The notes beneath the pieces were generated by a model. That model had not been told where the DNA came from. It saw only the letters and a list, made by a program, of their open reading frames with translations, and ran no database searches. This document shows, piece after piece, positions 51,199 through 59,159 of a stretch of DNA of 64,000 bases (the stretch's first letter is position 1; every line of letters begins with the position of its first letter). Origin of the DNA: Microglena sp. YARC (Eukaryota > Chlorophyta > Chlorophyceae > Chlamydomonadales > Chlamydomonadaceae); assembly GCA_022414725.1 (NCBI GenBank), contig CM039462.1, positions 74,213,803 through 74,277,802 on the forward strand, read 5' to 3'. The position numbers and the translations under genes are program-made.

Positions 51199-51936
51199 TT
51201 ACAAAAACACGGCCGTGTGGGTCTCGCGTGTAGGATCATGCGCGGACGGCCCTCCGAGATGAAGGGACATAGGTGTGATTGATGATACAGATGAAGAACT
51301 ATTATGGTTATGTTTGACAACAATCGCAGACAACGTTCTCAAGCTTTCCAATCTCGCAACCTGCACACACTTGTACAGGTGCTTACGCTGTTTCTCTGTA
51401 GTTGTCGCAAAGTGCAAAGAGTGCAGCGCATTCAATGCATCTGCTCGTAAGTCACGTAGGGTTTGTATGTGGCGGTCAAGGAACATCAGCTTCTTCTTTT
51501 GCATCAAAGCCTTGTCAGCCTTCTGGAAGAACACTTCCAGAGATTTGACAGCATCGGCTAAACGACGAGGACATGCGTTACGCAATCGGGGAATGCGGGA
51601 TGGAAGGTGGTTCAAACACGTGTACAAATGACCCCGCAAGTGAAGAGATGAAGAAGATGCATTATTTATTACTCGATCTGTCGCATCGTTTTGATCATTC
51701 GATTTTTGATCATTCGATTTTTGATCATTCGATTTTTGATCATTCGATTTTTGATCATTAGATTTTTGATCAGTAGATTTTTCCTGGAAATCACGAGTGC
51801 TTGTAAAGAGGATCCATGCCGTTCCGATGATCATCAGCGTCGCTACTCTCTTGTCAGCAACGGGGCGGTGTATGTACCACACGGTAGCGAGCACGCTTAA
51901 CACGGCAACTGTAACCGTTTTCGAAGTTATCATCAT
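51199..51936 (-). CDS. Two-helix membrane protein with SNDQK repeats
   Basis: Intact minus-strand frame of 245 codons. Residues 6-23 ('KTVTVAVLSVLATVWYI') and 31-47 ('VATLMIIGTAWILFTS') are membrane helices. Then five tandem 'SNDQK' units (15-bp repeats, about 51,690-51,775) and a helical domain of about 140 residues ('LADAVKSLEVFFQKADKALM', 'LYKCVQVARLESLRTLSAIV') with conserved cysteines. The C-terminus is Ser- and His-rich. A membrane-anchored helical protein, unknown function. Confidence 0.6.
   Translation of the reverse strand: MMITSKTVTVAVLSVLATVWYIHRPVADKRVATLMIIGTAWILFTSTRDFQEKSTDQKSNDQKSNDQKSNDQKSNDQKSNDQNDATDRVINNASSSSLHLRGHLYTCLNHLPSRIPRLRNACPRRLADAVKSLEVFFQKADKALMQKKKLMFLDRHIQTLRDLRADALNALHSLHFATTTEKQRKHLYKCVQVARLESLRTLSAIVVKHNHNSSSSVSSITPMSLHLGGPSAHDPTRETHTAVFL
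51690..51775 (+). repeat. 15-bp in-frame tandem repeat
   Basis: 'gatcattcgatttttgatca' recurs with a 15-base period, coding SNDQK on the minus strand. Confidence 0.9.
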
Positions 51937-52048
51937 GTTTGTTTCTGTTCACTCATGATTTATATTCGCCTTTCTCGCACATGCGAAGACTCGCACTTAC
52001 GAATCGTCGAACATGCAAGCGCAACCTCCTCCATCTGCCTTTTCTGGA

Positions 52049-52552
52049 TTAGAGAGGACACCCAATCGTTTTTCTTTCTGAATTTTTTGCTTCGTTCACG
52101 CATCTCATTGAACATGGCGGTAAGCGATCGAAGTCTCTGTCGGTGAGATCGGCAGACGCATGCTCGTCAAAAGCGACCACACCGTACTCAGATTTTGAGG
52201 ATAGTCGGACGTCTGAGGAATCCAACACATTCTCCTCGTCAAACCCCTCCGTTATCGCACTTGATTTCTCTGAAGATTCCTTAGTAGATTTCTCTGAAGA
52301 TTCATTAGTAGATTTCTCGGAAGAACCATTGGAACCATTGGTAGATTCCTTGTCCACCAAAGTCATGGTGTGGAACCATGATAGGATGGATCTCATGATC
52401 GAATTCAATTTATGAATCACCAGGTTAGGCACGGTGGATAATTCATTCGATTTTCGAAATAGGTCAGTGTGAAGGCCAACGATCACTAAGGCAGGGAGCA
52501 TGACGAAGAGGATACGCACAAGAACTGTCTTAATCATCACAGAATCGCGCAC
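52049..52552 (-). CDS. Single-helix membrane protein with Ser/Glu/Lys repeats
   Basis: Intact minus-strand frame of 167 codons. Residues 8-27 ('IKTVLVRILFVMLPALVIVG') form an N-terminal membrane helix. The middle has 'SSEKSTNESSEKSTKESSEK' repeats, followed by acidic sequence. It lies head to tail with the 51,199-51,936 gene on the same strand, and the two share the plan of N-terminal helix plus repeat plus soluble tail. Function unknown. Confidence 0.55.
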   Translation of the reverse strand: MRDSVMIKTVLVRILFVMLPALVIVGLHTDLFRKSNELSTVPNLVIHKLNSIMRSILSWFHTMTLVDKESTNGSNGSSEKSTNESSEKSTKESSEKSSAITEGFDEENVLDSSDVRLSSKSEYGVVAFDEHASADLTDRDFDRLPPCSMRCVNEAKNSERKTIGCPL

Positions 52553-52772
52553 TCACACGGATGTATCTTTACATGTTCCTTTGAATTTTTTTTTGATTTT
52601 CAGGCCATTCTCTACACTCGACGGAACATAAACAACAAGGCGTCGACAGACGCCCAGCAACAATAAACAATAAGGAGGCGACAGATGTCCAGCAAAGAAA
52701 CCGCCTTACATGAAGAATTGCACGTCAATAAACAAAGACACCGGGTTCTTTTGATACCCAGTGATACAACAA
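52553..52772. other. Intergenic with transposon end
   Basis: 'acactcgacggaacataaac' at about 52,614 is one end of the small family; 'cgacagacgcccagcaacaa' and 'cgacagatgtccagcaaaga' form a short direct repeat. No gene. Confidence 0.5.
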
Positions 52773-53463
52773 CTACCCTATGCGCCATCGATTGCCGCAG
52801 CCATGGCACGTCACGAAAATGGAAGCCGGCTCGTCGCACGACCGCGTCTGTACCTCCACGTAAGAGCACTGACGCTGCTTGCAGCGGGCGCACTTGAACT
52901 GGTCCGTCGTTGCGTTAGGACGAGCGTTCATGATGTACTGATCACGCTCACGTGAGCGGAGAATGATGTCGTTCCAGAGAAGAGGTAAGGCGTCCTCAGC
53001 ACGCAGAAAAGGAATGTCGCGCGGACGGAGATGCGGTGAGACAACGGAACCAGTCTTGTTGTTGTCCGGCTTGTTATCGACCAAAAACGAAAGTCTCTGA
53101 GAGAGCGCGTGGTTTTCCACGTAGCACGAAGAGTCGATGTTGGAGAGTACGAACCGGAGCACAGAACAGTACACAGAAATAAACAACGGGTTGCTCCAAC
53201 TTCGCGTAACGTTCAAAGAATCGCACTTCTCCAATGTTCGGTTTAAAGACAGCCGTCTCCATCTCGCGAATATACTTGTTGTCCACACAATCACGGGATG
53301 CTACAATTGTCATTACGTCGTTGAAGGTAAGTACGAGCCTGGTCACGTAGAGAGTGCCATTGTTTCTGGCTTTCAAGAGACTGTACTTGCACATCCTCCA
53401 TCTTTCTCGATGACATACATTTTGCATACTTGCGACAAACGTTTACACTATTTTATTCAATGA
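52773..53463 (-). pseudogene. Transcription elongation factor TFIIS, frameshifted
   Basis: The minus-strand C-terminus encodes a complete TFIIS zinc ribbon: 'DQFKCARCKQRQCSYVEVQT', 'RSCDEPASIFVTCHGCGNRW', with four cysteines and the DE pair that enters the polymerase active site. Upstream are 'PFLRAEDALPLLWNDIILRS' (linker domain) and 'YIREMETAVF'. The N-terminal part (about 53,210-53,430) is in another frame, with the break near 53,200-53,215. TFIIS rescues stalled RNA polymerase by stimulating transcript cleavage, and is a common partner of giant-virus RPB1, also present in this window. Confidence 0.88.
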
Positions 53464-53536
53464 ACATGGGCATTTGTTGGCCATGCCCTAACCTTTGTCA
53501 TTGTCTTGTCCAATTCCGCGGTGTACAAGTCGCCCA

Positions 53537-53842
53537 TTACGAGTGTGAGAAGAAAACTGGTCGTCCATTGTTTGCGTTTGCGTGAGAGGAAGCATCAGAA
53601 TACACCAGAAGAGCCGCGGGTCCCGAACCGCCATAAGCAAAAGAGACATGCGATAACTCCCCGAGCACTTGATCAATGCGCACAAGCATGCCGGCACGCA
53701 GAGTCAATCGCGGGTCTATGATGGTGTGTCTGAAGAAAGACGTCACGTCCACTTTTACGTTTCCAGAGAAACGAGTTGATAGGGAGGCGAATAAGATGCG
53801 GTTGTGAGAGGGGCCGGAGATGAATTTGTGATCACAACACAT
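53537..53842 (-). CDS. Unrecognised protein
   Basis: Intact minus-strand frame of 101 codons: 'MCCDHKFISGPSHNRILFAS', 'GNVKVDVTSFFRHTIIDPRL', 'LTLRAGMLVRIDQVLGELSH', then a Ser/Ala/Asn-rich end. The 'LR.GM.VRIDQV' stretch has a beta-barrel-like pattern but no family can be named. It may continue past the stop in another frame toward 53,488. Confidence 0.4.
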   Translation of the reverse strand: MCCDHKFISGPSHNRILFASLSTRFSGNVKVDVTSFFRHTIIDPRLTLRAGMLVRIDQVLGELSHVSFAYGGSGPAALLVYSDASSHANANNGRPVFFSHS

Positions 53843-53946
53843 ATTATCGGAATGAGATTTGTTGTTGTTGTTGACATACCTAGATATCGAGAGCTCCTCC
53901 TGCGAGTAGTTGTTGTTCTACAAATTAGGTTCTTATAGGCGCTCGA

Positions 53947-54129
53947 TCAGTAGACGAAACAAAAGACAGGGGACCGATCCATTTGACATGTAGTATCATT
54001 GCCATAAAGTATCGGAATGAACATTGAAGCTCTGACGAAATAAGAGCAGATGTCTATCTTCGTGTGCATGTACACATTAAAACGACACTCGGGATTGTCG
54101 CATGGACATTCAAACTTACGGAAGAACAT
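53947..54129 (-). CDS. Short cysteine-containing protein
   Basis: Minus-strand frame of 60 codons starting 'MFFRKFECPCDNPECRFN'. 'C.C...EC' could bind a metal. The rest is hydrophobic ('FVRASMFIPILYGN'). It might be a fragment of a larger protein. No family recognised. Confidence 0.3.
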   Translation of the reverse strand: MFFRKFECPCDNPECRFNVYMHTKIDICSYFVRASMFIPILYGNDTTCQMDRSPVFCFVY

Positions 54130-54390
54130 TGTCGAAAAACCTTTATTTTAATGAGGTAAGCTGTGTAGAGGAATGAACGCATACAACTTTATAGGGACAT
54201 TTGATACAGTCAACGGAATACTAAAATGAAACCGCTTCGTGTACGGCATACCTTTCATATCGGTTCTCCATCATGTAACCAGTTGAGTGTAGCAGCATTA
54301 AGCCCCATCCACAATCAAGCGCGCAGCCCTCCTCGGCTGTACTGCGGACAGCGCCCCAAAAAATAATATAACAATAAAATTTAAAAATAC
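54130..54390. repeat. Transposon end and AT-rich spacer
   Basis: 'tacagtcaacggaatact' at about 54,203 followed by 'aaccgcttcgtgtacggc' is one end of the small 'cgacggaatact' family. Confidence 0.5.
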
Positions 54391-54720
54391 ATGGAACCGT
54401 ATAATTTTTTGCAAAAACAAATAAATACCGACCAGCCTGGCAGAATTATCGCCGTATTTATCATATCCCCAATTCTTTTATACAAATCTCATAAATATAA
54501 GACTGGTTTATTTTCATCTTTTCCATCATTTTATTTTCATGGGATCTATATTGGTTGGTTTGTGAACCTCCAAAAAAATGCAACAACAACAACAAAATGC
54601 TACTGGCTCCCGTCACCGCATCATAAAGGGATCGGGAACAACAACGCAGTCAGGGACGACGATCACCCGGAAACAAGTACTGCCCTCCGTCGCCACTCAT
54701 GCTTTCAGCAACGAGTGTAA
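54391..54720 (+). CDS. Two-helix membrane protein, C-terminus uncertain
   Basis: ATG 54,391. A polar start 'EPYNFLQKQINTDQPG' precedes a helix 'RIIAVFIISPILLYKS' (residues 18-33) and a second 'FPSFYFHGIYIGWFVN' (about 46-61). This short hairpin with 'R.....(I/V)..SPILL' resembles small conserved membrane proteins of algal viruses. After residue 62 a (caa)n run (54,578-54,596) begins and the sequence becomes Thr/His-rich, so the real end may be earlier or the frame altered. Confidence 0.45.
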   Translation: MEPYNFLQKQINTDQPGRIIAVFIISPILLYKSHKYKTGLFSSFPSFYFHGIYIGWFVNLQKNATTTTKCYWLPSPHHKGIGNNNAVRDDDHPETSTALRRHSCFQQRV

Positions 54721-54889
54721 GTGCACACCACAGGATAATGTACAAAATGAAGTACAAAACATTTAAAAACAATCACCTGGTATTCGGAAGTCGGAACGTA
54801 AAGTTGTGTCCACCAGTTGTGTCCGACGGATTGTTGGGATAGACATAATGTGTGCCGGCGTGCGTCACAGATGTAGGGTTCTCACCAGG

Positions 54890-55686
54890 AGTCGAGGAAT
54901 GGCATGTTGTCCGCCAAGTATTACCAGGTTGCATAGAAGATATAAACAGGCGCGTCTATGATACCGCCAAATGCGACGCACGTCGTAGAACATGCCCCAG
55001 AATCAGTCTCATTACCACCACGCTGTTTTCTATACTTCGACATCGATAATTGACCACCATGTGTATTACTAGTTTTAGAACCGGTTGTCGTCAAAGCCGA
55101 AAAAGCATTCAGGAAGGCCATGTTAGATGATGGAGCTTGTTGGATGGTACGGGACTTTGGCGAAGAACGTTTCTTTGTAGACTTAGTAGTAGAAGTAGTA
55201 CTCGTAGTAGCAGGAGACGATAACGTAAGCATCTTGTACGTTGTTGTTGCGGGCTTTGTCTTAGGTGGCGGATTACTCATTTTTTCTGAAACGCTTGTCT
55301 TACCATTGTTTTTCGTGACAGTGATTACAGAGGATGTGTGTGGAATGTACTGTTCGCGACGCGTCGAAGAAGAACGAAATGTGCCTTCATTATAACGTTC
55401 CGTTGTTGTCTTCGCACCAGTTGTTTTGAGTGTCGTCGCAGTCTTACTCTTGCTTAAATCCAACATCTGGTTTCTTCGCAGATTTTTGTTACTGGCGGTT
55501 TGTTAGGGGATGCAACTGACCTTTATAGTCACAATTTTGGTGGTCGTTTTTAAGGTTCTTGGTAGTGTTGCTATTGCTATTGCTATTGTGTTTCTTAGTT
55601 GCTGCCGATGTTGGTCCTTTCTTTATTACTAGAGTATCAGCACCTTGTGTTGATGTCGAAGTTGATGTTGATGATGGTCTCCGCAT
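54890..55686 (-). pseudogene. Ser/Thr/Lys-rich low-complexity protein, frameshifted
   Basis: On the minus strand an N-terminal piece (55,686-55,489) begins '[20 protein letters not shown]' and is followed, in another frame from about 55,466, by 'LDLSKSKTATTLKTTGAKTT' and 'SSPATTSTTSTTKSTKKRSS'. It ends 'CVAFGGIIDAPVYIFYATW'. One indel near 55,480 separates them. Composition suggests an unstructured, possibly glycosylated or DNA-binding basic protein. No domain. Confidence 0.4.
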
Positions 55687-55795
55687 TAGGCAATTGTACT
55701 GGACGTTTGTTGCATACTGTTGGGGCGATTTTTTTGTAGTCCTCAGTGGGGAACAATAAAATGAAACATGATATTACGCTTACCACCACCACACC

Positions 55796-56300
55796 ATGTC
55801 ATCTTTACAGACTGTGCTAGCGGCAGCGATGTTGATCTTTGCACTAGCTTATTGTTGCATAGTGTATTGTTGTTGTTGTAGTTACACATATCGTAACAAA
55901 GAAAGGTTCTCTACACCCAGTTCGCGTCAGGAAGAGGAGACAATATACAAAGAACTCTCAAGGAGGCTCCTACCCCCCGCGTGCGTGGACCGCGAGTTCT
56001 GTTCGTCTCTAATGGAGGATGTGAGAGCGATCAACGACCCCAGTCAAACTCGTCTTCTTTGGCGAAACAATGGCAGCTGGCAATTCGACCAGTGGAGATA
56101 AGTGCCTCTTCATACTTGGCGCCAGACAGTTCCAGTGTTCTTGGCTCGCGTCCGTGGATCGCGCACCCAGTCTCATCGGACGCAAACAGGTACCCAGACA
56201 TAGTAGCCGCTCTGAGGGCCATCGTTTCGGAGGCGTTCAATGATAATAATAGCGGTAGCAATAACGAGCGACCGCATCTCATACGCGCACGATAGAGGGT
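55796..56300 (+). pseudogene. Single-helix membrane protein with Cys cluster, frameshifted
   Basis: ATG 55,796. Residues 7-30 ('VLAAAMLIFALAYCCIVYCC') form a cysteine-rich membrane helix. The soluble part has 'EEETIYKELSRRLLPPACVD' and 'LMEDVRAINDPSQTRLLW'. The frame ends at 56,101, and an overlapping frame continues 'APDSSSVLGSRPWIAHPVSS' and 'YPDIVAALRAIVSEAFNDNN' to 56,295, so one indel lies near 56,090. The 5' flank 'ggggaacaataaaatgaaac' resembles a transposon end. Unknown function. Confidence 0.45.
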
Positions 56301-57214
56301 CGCTGGTCTTCTCCGTGTAGTGGAGCAGAGGAGGAGGAGGACGCACCATGTCCGGGTGGTCGCCGGGACATATGGCGCGCGTTGGCATGCTTCTCTTTAC
56401 CGGATCAAGTCAGGGCAGACAGTGACAGGGAGGTGTTTGTCCGTTCACATGCTAGGAGAGGAGAATAGAGGAGGGTCTTCTCGTGCATTCCGTCCTCTAT
56501 TCATAAAGGTGGCAGGGGACCTCCCGGGAGACGTTCTCTTCATGGTCGGTTCTTCAAATCGCGCAGACGCCAGTCACGCATGACAATTTGTAGGCATCAC
56601 TTCGTCAGTGCTTGGCTGGCGGTGCGTGAGTTGTACAGTGACCGTGCAGTGCTGCGCGTCTTTAGAGCATTGCGGCTTTGTTGGCAATGTCGCAAAGGGG
56701 GGCCGCGAGTATCACGATATCCAGACCCATTGTTGCAGCCATGTATTCGGCGACATTCAGAGGACATGATCCGAATGCAAGGCGAGTGATGGAGGGGGTA
56801 GCATGAGTTGGGGAAGAATGTGGGGGTGGGGGAAATCCCTACTATGGTTTTAGACGCCGTGTAGAGATAAGCTCTTGTGTGACGAAGTCGTTGATGGATA
56901 CCAAAAGGCGGCGCGCTCTGGGTGGTTATCGACGTCATTCGTCTTCTTGCGATCGAACGGAGTGGCAGCGCAGTGAGGTACATTTTCGTCGACTTCTTGG
57001 CATCTTCTGCGCAACGAGACCGTGTCTTGACAAAAAAATAGACACGTGGGTCAGATGGTCAGGGTACACAACGGTACAGTTCGGTAATTGAAATGGGTAT
57101 CATGGTGACTTCGATTTGATTCATTTGACAAGTTTACTTTACATTGGGTTGGGGTTGGGGGGGTACAAATCTTCGGAAAATACATGTACGTAAAAATAAG
57201 TGAAAATACTAAAA
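56301..57214. other. Possible decayed coding sequence
   Basis: Plus-strand frames 56,320-56,583 ('VRVVAGTYGARWHASLYRIK', 'GDLPGDVLFMVGSSNRA') and 56,580-56,789 ('WLAVRELYSDRAVLRVFRAL') look protein-like and might belong to one gene or to the preceding one, but no motif supports this. The last 60 bases before 57,215 are AT-rich and contain 'aaaatactaaaa'. Confidence 0.3.
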
Positions 57215-58082
57215 ATGTCCACTCTTCCGACTGCAACCTTATTAGCATCAAACATTGGTAGTCGATTTTCGTCGCTTATGACCATGCGCTCCGTAATCAT
57301 GGGTGTAGTGGCTATCGTGTACATAGTTGCATCGCACTTCGTCGCAAAGACCGTAGCCTACGTCGTATCCAGGGTCTCTAACAAGAAAGACACACCAGAG
57401 AGCCTCAAGCGGTCTACTGCTATAACATGTTATGAAGAGCTTCATGTATTGGATCATAATGTGCATTGCCATAACGATCCTATTTGTGTCCATGGAATAG
57501 AGGGTGCAGCAGTGATCACCATCCTAGGGGCAGTGCTACTGGCAATAGGGATTGGAATGCAAGGGACGTTGAGCGACCTGTCCTGCAGGGATCATGCTGA
57601 TGATGTCGAACGCTTTCAGTATGGGTAACTACATAGAAGTCTTTGATGATTCACGCGACGGCGTAAACGGAACGGTAACTAAATTCAATATACTTTACAC
57701 CACATTAAAGGATGACGACTCTGGGGTCTCATTTATCGTCCCTAACAGGGTCCTGTACGGCAGTGCGTTGAAAAATCACTCCACATCCAAAAAACCCATC
57801 GTTGTCGACGTGGTCACCATCTCCAATAAGAACGTCTCCATCGCAAAGGCACTTGAAAACCTGAGGGTTGACGTGCAGAAACACGCATTAGTTCTCAAAG
57901 AGCCGAAGGTCACCACCAACGTTTCCGATGTCACGGCTAAGGGTACAAACATCGAAGTGCGTTACCCTCTGTCCGCTGATGATTACTACACAGTTGGTAC
58001 CAAAAATGTCCAAACTATGATTAAGACACTCATTCGAGAGTCTCTTATAAATTCAGGAGTGAAACTGATCGTTAGGGCTTGA
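57215..58082 (+). pseudogene. MscS-type mechanosensitive channel, one frameshift
   Basis: ATG 57,215. Hydrophobic segments 'VIMGVVAIVYIVASHFVA' (about residues 28-45) and 'GAAVITILGAVLLAIGIGMQ' (about 101-120) lead into 'GTLSDLS' and, after one extra base near 57,587, 'AGIMLMM'. This is the TM3 pore-helix and hinge pattern of MscS. Then come 'FSMGNYIEV' and 'GTVTKFNILYTTL' (the beta domain), 'FIVPNRVLYGSALKNHS' and an alpha/beta tail ending 'SLINSGVKLIVRA'. MscS channels open on membrane tension and release ions. About 288 residues, as in short MscS proteins. A giant-virus MscS would be uncommon. It could also be host-derived, but intronless and between viral genes. Confidence 0.82.
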
Positions 58083-58214
58083 AACCCGTCAATTGGGTGT
58101 TCCTACCTGGTTTAAATACCGGCAAATTTTGAGATCTGGACTGTCCTTGGCGGGTGCTGCTGTTCATGGCACTTCTGGTTAACCGACGAAAGAGGACCAT
58201 GGTCACAGTGGAGT

Positions 58215-58275
58215 TGAAACAAATAAAACAAATAGACAACCGTTTTTTTATTGTCTATTTGTTTTATTTGTTTCA
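58215..58275. terminator. Perfect 25-bp hairpin after the channel gene
   Basis: 'tgaaacaaataaaacaaata' (58,215) and 5 more bases pair exactly with 58,251-58,275; the loop is 11 bases with a T run. It lies about 130 bases after the stop. Some giant viruses end transcripts at AT-rich hairpins; that role here is inferred. Confidence 0.5.
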
Positions 58276-59003
58276 GCTTGGTTGGGTATCCAGGGCCACC
58301 ACGTGGAGGTGCTGATTTTGGCCCCTTTTTGTTTCTTTTTTTTTTTCAATACTTGAAACAGAAACACCTTCTCATCTCAGATTACTTTTGGGGTGCGGAC
58401 ATCCTGTGCGAGTTAACACAGGCCTTGGTGACGACGAAAGTCGGGTTGTCGTAAATGACGAATACCTTAGGTCGGGACGCAATGATATGCGAAGACGTCA
58501 GAGATTCACCGGATAGCGAGTCGTTCAAATCCTGCGGTTATATGCAGTATATTACTGGATGTGAGGAGGTTGTTGTTGTGTTCCTAACGTTCCGAAAAAC
58601 CTTTCATTTTTTTGTATTTAAAGATTCTCGGACCACGCGATAGAGTAGTAATTCCGGTCTTGCGGATTATAAGAAGTCTCATCGTGTCTTACGAAAGCGG
58701 TCAACAAGAACGTACTTGTAAAAGCACTGACGCAGCAACTGAACTTCTCGAAAGAAATAATATCCTCGATGTTCCTTACTACTAACACAACTGAGCTAAT
58801 GGCAATGGACAAATTACCCTTGGCAGTGCTCATCACCATTGACCCTCGCGAAGGTAGCATCGGGCCAGAAGTCTTCTTACGTTTAATAAGTAGAAAGAGG
58901 AATTGCGGGGTGTTGAAGGACTTTATCATTATGACAAAAAAATGCAGACACCGGAGTCGTGGGATGCGTCAGCAACCTAGCAATGGCAGTACGTAACAAC
59001 TCT
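58276..59003. other. No clear gene
   Basis: Frames on both strands (58,618-58,929 minus; 58,769-58,996 plus) compete. The plus frame reads 'TNTTELMAMDKLPLAVLITI' and 'GPEVFLRLISRKRNCGVLKD', which is protein-like, possibly part of a decayed small gene. No motif decides. Confidence 0.3.
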
Positions 59004-59145
59004 AGCACTCGACGGAATACTAAAATGAACGCTTTCTGGAGTGTACGGTACACCTTATGGTGTAGCAACCCACATTGCAGTGGGAACACCATATGGTTTT
59101 TTTGTAGCCCCATGAACACACGTCATCTCTGCAAAAATGGAAGAA
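59004..59145 (+). mobile_element. Short element, 'cactcgacggaatact' family
   Basis: Almost identical to 22,342-22,480 ('gctttctggagtgtacggta', 'caccttatggtgtagcaacc', 'ttttttgtagccc'). It has inserted close to the 3' end of the second lectin gene. Confidence 0.7.
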
Positions 59146-59159
59146 GGTCTCCTTGACCC

